Part shown: piece by piece, positions 7,083 to 15,926 of the stretch | Layout: every line of letters begins with the position of its first letter | How positions within the stretch are numbered: the stretch's first letter is position 1 | Assembly (NCBI GenBank): GCA_024762395.1 | Contig: JANTHP010000004.1 | Coordinates: 1-36,493, forward strand | Source: Anaerolineae bacterium | GTDB lineage: Bacteria; Chloroflexota; Anaerolineae; Promineifilales; Promineifilaceae | Direction: 5' to 3' | DNA: 36,493 nt | Position numbers and translations under genes: made by a program | Notes under the pieces: generated by a model | Seen by the model: the letters and a program-made list of their open reading frames with translations, nothing else | The model's database searches: none | What the model was told of the DNA's origin: nothing

Positions 7083-7118
7083 GTAACTATACAGCTACCA
7101 GAGGTGACAGTCACTTAC
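7083..7118. repeat. Partial copy of the GTAACTA...GTGACAGTCACTT repeat
   Basis: A run of 19 bases (7100-7118, from CAGAGG to CACTTA) is identical to the left arm of the full element at 27074-27167. A GTAACTA start lies at 7083. The right arm is missing. Confidence 0.7.
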
Positions 7119-7125
7119 TAAACAT

Positions 7126-7257
7126 CGTGGGGGTGCGCGAACAAGTTGTCAGTCAATTTCACCGGCGGACATGGGAGGCCCGCCTACGGCGGCGTAGAGG
7201 GGCCTCCCAGGCCCCGGTTTTGGTGAACCAGTGACAAGTTGTTCGGAGCTCCCCCAA
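7126..7257. repeat. 130-base nested palindrome
   Basis: The ends are imperfect inverted repeats of about 24 bases: GGGGGTGC and CGAACAA on the left match TTGTTCG and CTCCCCC on the right. Inside are TTTCACC with GGTGAA, GGGAGGCC (7173-7180) with GGCCTCCC (7201-7208), and a CTACG/CGTAG tip. The whole forms one long cruciform or RNA hairpin. From here to the ATG at 7464 I see no other clear feature. Confidence 0.75.
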
Positions 7258-7463
7258 AACGACTCACAATTGCCATGACAATACAGAACAGTGTAAAATA
7301 AGGAAGAAGCTTAATGACAACCAATTCTAAACCATCGTTCACACTTAACTTGGGCCATTCTAAAAACTACCAACTTATTTATGAACGAGCGCCAAATGGC
7401 GCTGATACTAAATTAAGCTAATTTATCGCTGCCATCCGATAACGGTTTTAACGTGTACCCATC

Positions 7464-8942
7464 ATGAACCCAGTACAACGAGTCAAGGTTCTACTAATTG
7501 AAAACGATACTCATATAGGCCATCAAGTTCGCCAGATATTGGATGACACGACCTCACCTATTTTAGCGCCACCACAGACCGAAATTCTACAAGCCAATAA
7601 ACTTGCGCTGGGATTGGCTTATTTGACCGAGATGCGCTTTGATGCTGTGTTGTTGGCTATTTCACAGCCAGACGGTCAAGAAATCGCTGCGTTTCAACAA
7701 TTACACGCGGCTGCGCCTGCCACCCCCATTTTAATTTTATGCGCTAAAGAATGTGAAGAAACGGCCGTAACCATGATGCAGCAAGGCGCGCAAGGATACT
7801 TGCGGCACGATCAACTACAGGCAAATATACTTATCAGCTTTTTGCAATTCGCCCGGATGCAAAAACAAACGCGCCTTGATTTAGAAGCCGCGTCAACGAC
7901 CTCTAAAACCATCGAAACGGATTGCCGCCAAATTCTTGCCCAATACAGTGATGGTATTCTTGTTGTGGATGCAAATGGCATAATTCTGTTGGCCAATCCC
8001 GCAGCAGAACATATCCTGGCGCGTAAAGAAAACGATCTAATTGGCACTTCCTTTGAATACCCCCTGGTGAATGACGGTACAACCAAACTGGATATTCAAC
8101 ACGCGGATAGGGAAACGGCCGTTATCGAAATGCGTCAAGCGTCAATTAAATGGGAAAATCAAGACGCCCGCCTGGTTTCCTTGAGAAACATCACCGCCCG
8201 CCATCAAGCCAAACAAGAATTAGCCCGCAAAGCCACCGAATTAGAAATGCGCAACGCAGAATTAGACACCTTCGCCCAAACCACAGCCCATCAAATACAG
8301 GGACTGCTCAGTCAAATGATTGGCTACACCAGCTATCTGGAAATGCACTACAGCCCCAAACTGGATAGTGAAGCCCAAGACGTAATACGCCACATCCTGC
8401 GCAGCGGACACAAAATGAGCAACGTCCTCAACGAATTATTGCTGCTAGCCTACGTGGACAAAGACGACATTCCATTCGTCCCGCTCGATATGCAGCGTAT
8501 TGTCTTTGAGGCGCGCAAACGCATGGCTTTCGAAATAGAAGAGTACAACGGGGAAATCATTCAACCTGACACCTGGCCCTATGTCGTGGGATACGCTTCC
8601 TGGATTGAAGAAGCCTGGGTCAATTACATCAGCAACGGGCTAAAATATGGCGGTACGCCGCCCAAAATACAATTAGGATGGAACCAACAAGATGATGGCT
8701 TCATCCGATTTTGGGTTAAAGACAACGGGCAAGGTATTCCCCAGGCCGACCAAAAAAGATTGTTCAAACCACACACGCGCCTAAAACAAATGCGGGCCAC
8801 CGGCGAAGGTTTAGGGTTATCCATCGTTCAACGCATCATCAAAACATGCGGTGGAGAGGTGGGCGTCGAGAGTATGCCAGGCAAAGGCAGCACGTTTTGG
8901 TTTACCCTACCCATCCCCAACGATGACGAAACCGCCTCCTAA
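7464..8942 (+). CDS. Hybrid sensor histidine kinase (degenerate receiver, PAS, HisKA, HATPase)
   Basis: 492 residues, no membrane helix, so a cytosolic sensor. Residues 1-125 have a receiver fold, but the phosphate-accepting Asp is replaced by Ala65 in AVLLAISQPDG, so it probably cannot be phosphorylated. A PAS domain follows (about 150-245; SDGILVVDANGIILLANPAA). The dimerisation helix has TTAHQIQGLL with His276 as phospho-acceptor. The ATPase domain shows VNYISNGLKYGG (Asn391), VKDNGQGIP and GEGLGLSIV. This architecture resembles phytochrome-like soluble kinases whose output goes to an unlinked regulator. No ribosome site is visible before the ATG; an alternative start was not found. The next gene is divergent in function, so no partner is evident nearby. 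Confidence 0.88.
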   Translation: MNPVQRVKVLLIENDTHIGHQVRQILDDTTSPILAPPQTEILQANKLALGLAYLTEMRFDAVLLAISQPDGQEIAAFQQLHAAAPATPILILCAKECEETAVTMMQQGAQGYLRHDQLQANILISFLQFARMQKQTRLDLEAASTTSKTIETDCRQILAQYSDGILVVDANGIILLANPAAEHILARKENDLIGTSFEYPLVNDGTTKLDIQHADRETAVIEMRQASIKWENQDARLVSLRNITARHQAKQELARKATELEMRNAELDTFAQTTAHQIQGLLSQMIGYTSYLEMHYSPKLDSEAQDVIRHILRSGHKMSNVLNELLLLAYVDKDDIPFVPLDMQRIVFEARKRMAFEIEEYNGEIIQPDTWPYVVGYASWIEEAWVNYISNGLKYGGTPPKIQLGWNQQDDGFIRFWVKDNGQGIPQADQKRLFKPHTRLKQMRATGEGLGLSIVQRIIKTCGGEVGVESMPGKGSTFWFTLPIPNDDETAS

Positions 8943-9078
8943 GAAATTGGGACTGGCGCAAAACATGATGCGCTTCCAATCACGTTTCACACATCACATT
9001 TTACGTCGCGGTTCCCACAAGAATTCCGAAAAAGCCACACATTCTACATTTTAGCCGCACAAAATGCTGTAACGGCCG

Positions 9079-9094
9079 TATAATCTTGTATAAT
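9079..9094 (+). promoter_or_regulatory. Two tandem TATAAT boxes
   Basis: TATAAT at 9079-9084, directly abutting an ACGGCCGT octamer, and again at 9089-9094. Both are at a suitable distance from the decarboxylase ATG at 9134. No convincing -35 box was seen. Confidence 0.4.
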
Positions 9095-9133
9095 GTCTAC
9101 ATAATCCCATACGCAAACAGGAGATACGCCCCC

Positions 9134-10585
9134 ATGACCAACACCCACCCCATCATCGGCTGGGAAAAAGAAAGCCCGGTTCCCGAAAACTACCAATTTA
9201 ACGATTATTTGAACGTGCGCAACGGCCGTCTCTTCCTCGAAGACCTCGACCTGACCAACCTCTTCGTAGACGACGGCCCAGACCAACCCTTCAACCGCAG
9301 CCTGCCCAGCCCGTTAGAAATCGTCTACCTGCCCATCATCGGCTACCGCATCAAGCAAATGAAACAGATTTTTGCCGAAGTGATTGACGAAGTGGGGTAC
9401 AACGGCCGTTTCCACTACACCTACGCCTCCAAAGCCAACGCCGCCGAAGAAGTCATTCGCACCACCCTCGCCAGCGGCGCCCATCACGAAATGTCCTCCG
9501 CCGTAGACGTCAACATCGCCAAAATCATGATTCGGCGCGGCCTGCTCACACCCGACAAATACATCATCTGCAACGGCTTCAAACCCGCCGGCAGCAGCTA
9601 CGCCGCCAATATCATTCAACTACGCGCCATCCACGACAAAATCATTCCCGTCGTCGAAGATTTAAGCGAACTGCCGCCCCTGATTGACTCCGACCTACCC
9701 TTTGATGTCGGCCTGCGCCTCAAAACCTACGGCCATCACACCACCATCGCCGACGCCGACGCCGCCAACTCCCGTTTCGGCCTTGATTTAGCCAATCTGG
9801 AAAAAGCCGCCGACGCCATCGCCGACGCCCCCAATCTCACCCTCACCCTGTTCCATTCCATGGTCGGCAGCCAGATTTTGGACGGCGACGCCTTCGTTTC
9901 CTGGCTCAAGCCGGGCATCGAGACCTACGCCCGCCTGCGCCAACGCCACCCCCATCTGCATATTTTTGACTTCGGCGGCGGGATGCCCGTCCCCATGACA
10001 CTCAATTTTGAATTTGATTATCACCAATTCGTCCGCCTGCTGCTGACAACGCTGCAAGAAGTGTGCGGCCAATATGACGTGCCTGTCCCCGATGTGATGG
10101 GCGAATTCGGCCGCTACACCACCTCCGAACATGGAGCGCATCTATTCAAAATCGTCACCGACAAGGAAAACAACTCCAAACTGCCCTGGTACATCATTGA
10201 CGGCTCGATTATGAGTTCCTTCCCCGATAGCTGGGCGCTGCAAGAGCATTTTATCGTTTTGCCGCTCAACCACCTGGACAAACCATTCCGGCAGGTGCAG
10301 CTTGGCGGCATCACCTGCGACAGTGACGACGTCTACCCGCCCAAAACGAGCCATTCGCCGCTTTACCTGCCGGTGGATACGGAGGATTTATACATCGGCT
10401 TTTTCAGCATCGGCGCCTACCAGGAGATGTTGGGCGGCGTGGGCGGCAGTAAGCACTGCGTCGTCCCGGAGGCGTATGAGTTAATTGTGGAATGGGGGGA
10501 TGACGGCCGTTACCAATACACCGTCCTCTCCGGCCAATCCGAAGCCGACGTGTTGAGTAACCTCGGCTACCACATCCAACCCTAG
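9134..10585 (+). CDS. PLP-dependent (arginine-type) decarboxylase, fold III
   Basis: 483 residues from the ATG at 9134 (CAGGAG nine bases upstream); the longer frame from 9086 runs through the promoter. FHYTYASKANA near residue 97 carries the PLP-binding lysine. HEMSSAVDVNIAK, LFHSMVGSQ and FDFGGGMPVP (glycine loop binding PLP phosphate) are typical of the alanine-racemase-fold Orn/DAP/Arg decarboxylases. The C-terminal LGGITCDSDDVYP holds the Cys-Asp element of the second subunit's active site. The CDSDD and GAYQEMLGG parts look more like biosynthetic arginine decarboxylase (SpeA) than LysA, but the protein is shorter than E. coli SpeA. A role in polyamine synthesis is likely but not certain. 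Confidence 0.85.
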   Translation: MTNTHPIIGWEKESPVPENYQFNDYLNVRNGRLFLEDLDLTNLFVDDGPDQPFNRSLPSPLEIVYLPIIGYRIKQMKQIFAEVIDEVGYNGRFHYTYASKANAAEEVIRTTLASGAHHEMSSAVDVNIAKIMIRRGLLTPDKYIICNGFKPAGSSYAANIIQLRAIHDKIIPVVEDLSELPPLIDSDLPFDVGLRLKTYGHHTTIADADAANSRFGLDLANLEKAADAIADAPNLTLTLFHSMVGSQILDGDAFVSWLKPGIETYARLRQRHPHLHIFDFGGGMPVPMTLNFEFDYHQFVRLLLTTLQEVCGQYDVPVPDVMGEFGRYTTSEHGAHLFKIVTDKENNSKLPWYIIDGSIMSSFPDSWALQEHFIVLPLNHLDKPFRQVQLGGITCDSDDVYPPKTSHSPLYLPVDTEDLYIGFFSIGAYQEMLGGVGGSKHCVVPEAYELIVEWGDDGRYQYTVLSGQSEADVLSNLGYHIQP

Positions 10586-10589
10586 AATT

Positions 10590-10658
10590 GGACGCAGATA
10601 AGCGCAGAAAACGCGGATAAAAAAGAAAAATCCGCGTCATCCACGTTCATCCGCGTCC
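10590..10658. repeat. Inverted repeat of CGCGGAT/ATCCGCG units
   Basis: A left part with GGACGCAGAT and ACGCGGAT faces a right part with ATCCGCGTC repeated. It forms an imperfect hairpin between the decarboxylase and the methyltransferase, ending eight bases before the latter's ATG. That ATG has no ribosome site of its own. Confidence 0.6.
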
Positions 10659-10666
10659 TTAAAAAA

Positions 10667-11284
10667 ATGTACGACCAAATCATCAACGATTTGCGAACCG
10701 CATACGATGGCTCCGCCCATAAACGCGACCAGACCGAAAAATCAGCCTGGAAGCTGGAAGCGCGGCAAGATTTTCTTGATTTGCTGCGGCAGGAAGGCAA
10801 ACAAACGCTGCTAGAAATTGGAGCGGGGCCAGGGCATGACGGCCGTTTCTTCCAAGACAATGGCCTCACCGTCACCTGCGCCGATTTGTCGCCGGAAATG
10901 GTCAACCTCTGCCGCGCCAAAGGGCTGGAAGCGCACGTCATGGATTTCCTCAACCTGGATTTCCCCGACGCCCATTTCGACGCCGTCTATGCCCTCAACT
11001 GCCTGCTCCACGTCCCCAAACCCGACCTGCCCGCCGTCCTCCAATCCATCCGGCGCGTTCTCAAACCCGGCGGCCTTTTCTTCATGGCCGTTTACGGCGG
11101 CATCGAGCATGAAGGCATCTGGGAGAAAGATTACCACAAGCCAAAACGCTTTTTCGCCAATTACCTTGACGAACAAATCCAAGCAATCGTCGCTGAAATT
11201 TTCAAGTTGGAGCGGTTTACGGCCGTTGACAATAACAATGAGGCCGGCCTGCATTCACAAATACTCATTATGCGAAGAACGTAA
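10667..11284 (+). CDS. Class I SAM-dependent methyltransferase
   Basis: 205 residues. LLEIGAGPGHDGRFF (about 45-60) is motif I, binding S-adenosylmethionine. VTCADLSPEMV contains the acidic residue that holds the ribose, and FDAVYALNCLLHVP and LKPGGLFFMAVYGG are motifs II/III of the Methyltransf_11 group. It is cytoplasmic and the acceptor is unknown. Gene context (after a decarboxylase, across a hairpin) does not identify a substrate. The ATG follows a run of A residues without a Shine-Dalgarno sequence. Confidence 0.85.
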   Translation: MYDQIINDLRTAYDGSAHKRDQTEKSAWKLEARQDFLDLLRQEGKQTLLEIGAGPGHDGRFFQDNGLTVTCADLSPEMVNLCRAKGLEAHVMDFLNLDFPDAHFDAVYALNCLLHVPKPDLPAVLQSIRRVLKPGGLFFMAVYGGIEHEGIWEKDYHKPKRFFANYLDEQIQAIVAEIFKLERFTAVDNNNEAGLHSQILIMRRT

Positions 11285-11303
11285 AACGATTTGGCAAATC
11301 GTT
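11285..11303. repeat. Palindrome AACGATTT-GGC-AAATCGTT, copy 1
   Basis: Perfect 8-base arms begin one base after the methyltransferase stop codon. An identical copy is at 32645-32663. It may act as a terminator-like hairpin or be a dispersed repeat. Confidence 0.75.
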
Positions 11304-11437
11304 CAACATGCAACAAACGACCGTCGCTATGCGTAATACAAGTAAATACAGGATTTATTCACATTTTTCTTTATCACACCCACATATAGGGTATGCATAT
11401 TAACATCACAACTCAACAATCAGTAAGATTTTACATT

Positions 11438-11495
11438 TGTTATTCCGCCTGTGCGGGATTCCAAAAAATGGATGCCTGCCTCCGCGGGCATGACA
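11438..11495. repeat. TGTCAT-CCGCG inverted repeat element, copy 1
   Basis: The left arm (TGTTATTCCGCC and GCGGGATTCC) and right arm (GGATGCC and CGCGGGCATGACA) form a hairpin. It is the same family as 32719-32776. A spurious upstream start for the next gene falls inside it. No other gene is seen in 11304-11522. Confidence 0.7.
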
Positions 11496-11522
11496 GAAAA
11501 AGGTAAAGGTAAGGAGAACCCA

Positions 11523-13142
11523 ATGAAACTCGATCGCACCCGCATCATTTTTATCGCCATCGTCGGCGTCGCCCTCATCGCCATCTGCGGCGTTGTCGGC
11601 TACAACCTCATTCAGGATAGGCTCACGCCCACGCCAGATGGCAGTGTTGTTTCGGTAACGGCCGTTCCCGGCGCCACCCCCGTCGTCATCCTCGACTCCC
11701 CCGACCCCGTCTTCGCCCCCGACTACGACGCCAGCGACGGCCTGCCTGCCTACATCTGCGGCGCCGACTCCTTCGGCAGCTACTTCACCCTCCAGCAGAT
11801 GCAAATGGCCGGCAAAGACGTTGCACACGGCTTCCATTTGGGCATCGTCCCCTTTTTCCTGGACGAAGACCCCGCCTACGACGTCTCCGAAGAACAGCGC
11901 ACCGCCCTGCTTCATTCCGGCCAATGGGACTGCCTCCTCACCACCCTCGACTCCGTCGCCCTCAGCAGCGCCGGCGTCGTCACCGCCATCGTAGACGAGA
12001 GCGCCGGGGCCGACCAGCTATGGGGCCGCGACATGAACTCCCTCGACGAACTGCAAGGCAAACGCATCGCCTTCTCCCGCGGCAGCGTCGGCGAATACTT
12101 CGTCTACTACACCCTCAACATCAAACAACTCAGCCCCCGCTCCCAGGTAACGCTCGTTCCCCAAGACAGCGTCGCCGACGCCGTCGCCGCCTTCAACGCC
12201 GGACAGGCCGATGTCGTCTCCGGCTGGGAACCCGACATTTACGACGCCGAGCAAAGCGGCGGCGTGCCGCTGCTCAGTTCCAACCAGCTTCGCATCGTGG
12301 TGGACGTCATCGTCACCTCGCGCCAATCCATCAATAACGAAGCCGATTTGGTACAAGACTTCCACAACGCCTGGTTCGACACCCTCAAAGGCCAATTAGA
12401 AGATTTCGACACGGCCGCTTCCCAAATTGCCGCCTGGGGGCACAACGACTGGAGCTACGTCTACCCCGAAAGCGCCAGCGACGATTTCGCCGCCTGGCTG
12501 GAAAGCGTCGCCCAGGCCGATTTAGGCGACAACGCCTTCGTCATGCGCGACACCCGCCCGATTATTGACCGCCTCTCCATCGCCCGCCGTGTTTGGGCCG
12601 CCTCCGATGTCAGCACCCCGGCCGACGACGTAAACGAATTAGTCAATCCCGGCTTCGTCCTGCGCGCTGCCGACCAGGCCAGCTTGCAGGCCAATGGCAA
12701 CCCGGTCAACGATACCTTCTCCATCTCGGCCCAGCTTGATTTGACCGATGTCGCCACCTCTGATGCCGCCACGCTGGCCGTCCTGCCCTGCCGCACCTTC
12801 ACCTTCTTGCCCGAATCCACCGAATTAACGTTGGAATCGCGCCGCATTTTGGATAACTGCGTCGTGCCCACCCTGTCACAGAGCGTCGGCTTATTCCTGC
12901 GCGTGCAAGGCTCCTCCGCCTGGCCGGCCAACGACCCGCCCTGGACAGAGGATGACATCCTGGAAGTAGCCGAAGGGCGCGCCCAATCGGTCGTAGATTA
13001 CCTCGTTTCGCAAAATATTGACCCGGCCCGCTTCATCGTGGAAGCCAAGCTGCCGCCGGAAGACCATTGGAACACCGATGATCCCAATATCCAGGCCGCC
13101 GACCGGTTTGTAGAATTGACGTTGGTAACGGCGGGGCGGTAA
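11523..13142 (+). CDS. Membrane-anchored solute-binding protein fused to an OmpA-like domain
   Basis: 539 residues from the ATG at 11523, which has AAGGAG upstream; the 24 codons before it are repeat sequence. A single N-terminal helix (RIIFIAIVGVALIAICGVVGY) anchors the protein outside the membrane. Residues about 70-340 resemble NMT1/SsuA-type periplasmic binding proteins: LQGKRIAFSRGSVGEYF and FNAGQADVVSGWEPDIY are the hinge and ligand regions. The C-terminus (about 425-539) is OmpA-like: FLPESTELTLESRRILD, then GRAQSVVDYLVSQNIDPARF and a closing strand. OmpA domains bind peptidoglycan. The next gene pairs a binding domain with vWA, so the two probably work together in the envelope. Coding bias is strongly C-ending in the third codon position. 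Confidence 0.8.
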   Translation: MKLDRTRIIFIAIVGVALIAICGVVGYNLIQDRLTPTPDGSVVSVTAVPGATPVVILDSPDPVFAPDYDASDGLPAYICGADSFGSYFTLQQMQMAGKDVAHGFHLGIVPFFLDEDPAYDVSEEQRTALLHSGQWDCLLTTLDSVALSSAGVVTAIVDESAGADQLWGRDMNSLDELQGKRIAFSRGSVGEYFVYYTLNIKQLSPRSQVTLVPQDSVADAVAAFNAGQADVVSGWEPDIYDAEQSGGVPLLSSNQLRIVVDVIVTSRQSINNEADLVQDFHNAWFDTLKGQLEDFDTAASQIAAWGHNDWSYVYPESASDDFAAWLESVAQADLGDNAFVMRDTRPIIDRLSIARRVWAASDVSTPADDVNELVNPGFVLRAADQASLQANGNPVNDTFSISAQLDLTDVATSDAATLAVLPCRTFTFLPESTELTLESRRILDNCVVPTLSQSVGLFLRVQGSSAWPANDPPWTEDDILEVAEGRAQSVVDYLVSQNIDPARFIVEAKLPPEDHWNTDDPNIQAADRFVELTLVTAGR

Positions 13143-13144
13143 AT

Positions 13145-13214
13145 CAGGACTGAGGCGAAAGGAACGAGGACTGAGTTACGCTTTTACTCAGTCCTCAGCC
13201 CTCATGACTCATCC
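13145..13214. repeat. Inverted array of GGACTGA / TCAGTCC units
   Basis: GAGGACTGAGT (13166-13176) pairs perfectly with ACTCAGTCCTC (13186-13196), with further units outside. It lies between the two solute-binding genes and may tune expression of the second. Confidence 0.75.
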
Positions 13215-13233
13215 CTAAAATGTGAGGAACGAT

Positions 13234-14868
13234 ATGAACTTTAAGAATTTTCGCGGCATTGGGCTGTTGGTGGGTTTATTGGGATTGGTTACGCTGGCGT
13301 GCAGCATTACGGATGACGGCGGGCCGCCGCGCAATGCGGTTGTGGTCAATGTGATTGCCAATACGAGCTTGACGCCCTGGTTGGAAACGGCCGTATCCAA
13401 CTTCAACGCCTCCCAAATCGAAAATGCAGACGGCGATCCTATCTTCGTCCAGCTAACAAACAGCGAATCGGGTCAGGCTTTGGCAGAAATCGCCCTCAAT
13501 CAGTACGATTTGTGGATTCCCGACGAGCAAGTGTGGGTCAACGTCCTGGCCGACCAGGGCAACAGCAATTTTCAGGGCGACTGCGTCAGTGTAGCCGAAA
13601 GCCCGCTGGTCATCGGCATGTGGCGCGATGTGGCCGAGACGTTGGGCTGGCCCGGTTTGCCGCTGGGCTGGCTGGACATGGGCAGTCTGGCTGCCGACCC
13701 CGCCGCCTGGGACTACTACAGCGGCGGCGAACTGGGCGCATCGTTCCGGCTGGGGCATACGCATCCCGGCCTATCGGGCACAGGAACCAGCACACTGCTG
13801 GCGGTGGTGCAAGCGGCGCAATCCAAAACGGCCGCTGTCTCCACCGACGACATCCAACAACCGATTGTGCAAGCCTCTGTTGGCGCGTTTGAAGGGGGTG
13901 TGGCCTGGTTCAGCAACAGCGCTGACACATTGGGGGCGACGATGAGCGCGCGCGATGTCAGTTACTTAGGCGCGGCGGTGATGTATGAGGCGACGGTTTT
14001 GTATTATGGGAACGGCCGTATCGTCCCCATTTACCCGCTGGAAGGCACGTTTGTGGCTGATTTCCCGGCTTGCCTGAACCAAACTGGCAACAGTGAAGCG
14101 GCCCGGCTTTTCCGTGATTATTTATTGGGGGATGAGGCGCAGGGGACGGCCGTTTCCGTCGGATTACGCCCGGTTAACAACAATGTACCCATCACGGCGC
14201 CACTGGATGCAAGCAACGGCGTAGACCTGTCCCAACCAGCCATCGTCTTCAACCATCCCAGCGTAGAAACCGTCTATGCCGTGCAGGAATTATGGCAGTC
14301 GGCGCGCAAAGATGTCAATCTGGTCATGCTGTTGGACACCTCCGGCAGTATGCGCGGCGATAAAATAGACAATATGCTGGCAGCGGCCGTGCAATTCGTC
14401 GAGCAGATGGGCGACGACGACTACATCAGCATCATCGCCTTCGCCACCGAGCCGGAAATCATCATCAAACACGTCCAAGTCGGCGAAACGCGCCCCAAAA
14501 TCGTCAACGCCATCCAACATTTGCACGCCAACGGCGATACCACTCTCTTCGACGCCATCGGCGACGGCGCGACATTACTCCGCGAAACAACCACCGCCAG
14601 CACTGCCAACGCCCTGGTCGTCCTCACCGACGGCGAGGATACGCGCAGTTATCGTTATCAGTTCAACCAAGCATTGATTGACGACGTTATTAACAGCGAC
14701 GCCACCGTCTTCACCATCGCCTACGGCAGCGATGCCGACGACGCCACCCTCTCCGCCCTGGCGACGCAGGCCAATGGCAACTTCTATGAAGGGGACATCG
14801 CCAGCATTGACGCCATCTACGAAGAAATGTCCGCCGCTTTCGGCGGCAGCGCCGGTGTCGGGCGCTAG
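13234..14868 (+). CDS. Lipoprotein: solute-binding domain fused to vWA domain
   Basis: 544 residues from the ATG at 13234 (GAGGA five bases upstream), preferred to the ATG at 13222. The N-terminus FRGIGLLVGLLGLVTLAC looks like a lipoprotein signal peptide with Cys at about residue 23. Residues about 30-330 resemble an extracellular solute-binding protein, with SGTGTSTLLAVV as a ligand-binding loop. The C-terminal vWA domain (about 360-530) has a complete metal site: LLDTSGSMRGD, GDTTLFDAIGDG and VLTDGEDT. The protein would sit on the outer face of the membrane. It follows the binding-protein/OmpA gene with a 91-base gap, likely one operon. Similar paired fusions occur in other bacteria near toxic-anion or stress genes (family knowledge); the ligand is unknown. 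Confidence 0.83.
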   Translation: MNFKNFRGIGLLVGLLGLVTLACSITDDGGPPRNAVVVNVIANTSLTPWLETAVSNFNASQIENADGDPIFVQLTNSESGQALAEIALNQYDLWIPDEQVWVNVLADQGNSNFQGDCVSVAESPLVIGMWRDVAETLGWPGLPLGWLDMGSLAADPAAWDYYSGGELGASFRLGHTHPGLSGTGTSTLLAVVQAAQSKTAAVSTDDIQQPIVQASVGAFEGGVAWFSNSADTLGATMSARDVSYLGAAVMYEATVLYYGNGRIVPIYPLEGTFVADFPACLNQTGNSEAARLFRDYLLGDEAQGTAVSVGLRPVNNNVPITAPLDASNGVDLSQPAIVFNHPSVETVYAVQELWQSARKDVNLVMLLDTSGSMRGDKIDNMLAAAVQFVEQMGDDDYISIIAFATEPEIIIKHVQVGETRPKIVNAIQHLHANGDTTLFDAIGDGATLLRETTTASTANALVVLTDGEDTRSYRYQFNQALIDDVINSDATVFTIAYGSDADDATLSALATQANGNFYEGDIASIDAIYEEMSAAFGGSAGVGR

Positions 14869-14873
14869 GTTCT

Positions 14874-14908
14874 TACCCTCCCGGAGGCTCGGAGCCTCCG
14901 GGAGGGTA
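14874..14908. terminator. Strong perfect hairpin after the vWA lipoprotein gene
   Basis: Perfect 16-base arms (TACCCTCCCGGAGGCT and its complement) around a 3-base loop start five bases after the stop codon. No T run follows, so it may be a 3'-end stabiliser rather than a classical terminator. In 14909-15126 I see no gene. Confidence 0.75.
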
Positions 14909-15126
14909 AAGACAAAGATAATTTCGCTCCCTCTTCTTTCAAGTTCGTCACAGGTCACTTACAGGCTGTTTATAGTCCCTTTATAGACGAACAAAGCTGC
15001 CAAGATCATTCCCATGTTATTCTAACAATCAAAGTAAGCGCTTGAATTGTATAGGTATATTTATGCTGGGAGTTTTTATACTTGCTTCCCATTCCCACAT
15101 TTACAGCATGTCAAAGGAAGTTTCGT

Positions 15127-15921
15127 ATGTTTGACACAGTGAAACTCAAACCCAACAACCCGCCTCCCCCGGCGGCTCAACATATGGAACATTGGCAGTT
15201 GATCACCAGCGGCGTTGCCCACGATTTCAACAATTTACTCACAATCATTTTAGGCCAAACCTCATTGGCGCTGCGCCAGCTACCTGAGGATGCGTCAGCT
15301 CGCCGCCACATTGAAAAAGCGATCCGAGCAGTGGAACATGCAACAACATTATCGGATCAGCTTCTCACTTACAGCAAAGGATGCCAGGGACAAACAGAAC
15401 GCATCCATCTTAATTCTTTGGTGCAAGACAACTTTAATTTGTTGGACTCTTCTTTTTTGGATGACATTGAACTGATATTGGAGCTTGCCCCGGGAATTCC
15501 TCCCATTCAAGCCAGATATGGGCAGTTACAACAAGTTGTGATGAATTTACTCATCAATGCCGCCGAAGCGATTCATCCAAACAATGGCCGAATTACTGTC
15601 CGAACAGGCATCCAACCATTTTTTGAAGATGGCTATGGACATTCATCACAAAACGGCCGTTTCGCCTCCAACGACGCCGTTTATATCCAGGTTCAAGACA
15701 CCGGTATAGGTATGGACGCCGATACCCTGAATCACATCTTCGATCCTTTTTTCACCACAAAACCTACCGGGCGTGGACTGGGTTTATCGGCCATTAACGA
15801 TATTGTTCAGTCCCACCAGGGGCGCATCACCGTGAGCAGCCAGAAAGGACAAGGAACGATATTTACTGTCTTTTTCCCTTGCGATCCTCCCCAACGCCTG
15901 GCACAGTTTCCACTTCAGTAA
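15127..15921 (+). CDS. Soluble histidine kinase without sensor domain
   Basis: 264 residues from the ATG at 15127 (AAAGGAAG upstream), rather than an upstream in-frame ATG at 15082. The protein is only a transmitter. SGVAHDFNNLL (His32) is the phospho-acceptor of the NtrB-like type. QVVMNLLINAAEAI (N box), VQDTGIGMDADTLNHIFDPFFTT and GRGLGLSAIND (G boxes) make the ATPase domain. There is no sensory domain or membrane helix, so an input partner must exist. The response regulator starts six bases after its stop, so the two are co-translated and very likely a cognate pair. Confidence 0.88.
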   Translation: MFDTVKLKPNNPPPPAAQHMEHWQLITSGVAHDFNNLLTIILGQTSLALRQLPEDASARRHIEKAIRAVEHATTLSDQLLTYSKGCQGQTERIHLNSLVQDNFNLLDSSFLDDIELILELAPGIPPIQARYGQLQQVVMNLLINAAEAIHPNNGRITVRTGIQPFFEDGYGHSSQNGRFASNDAVYIQVQDTGIGMDADTLNHIFDPFFTTKPTGRGLGLSAINDIVQSHQGRITVSSQKGQGTIFTVFFPCDPPQRLAQFPLQ

Positions 15922-15926
15922 CAATT

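Noticed and set aside
7126-7257. Retron non-coding RNA
   Set aside because: No reverse transcriptase gene lies nearby; the structure is only a long palindrome.
11451-11522. Longer start for the solute-binding/OmpA protein
   Set aside because: The extra 24 codons are a dispersed hairpin repeat; a good ribosome site and the membrane helix fit the ATG at 11523.
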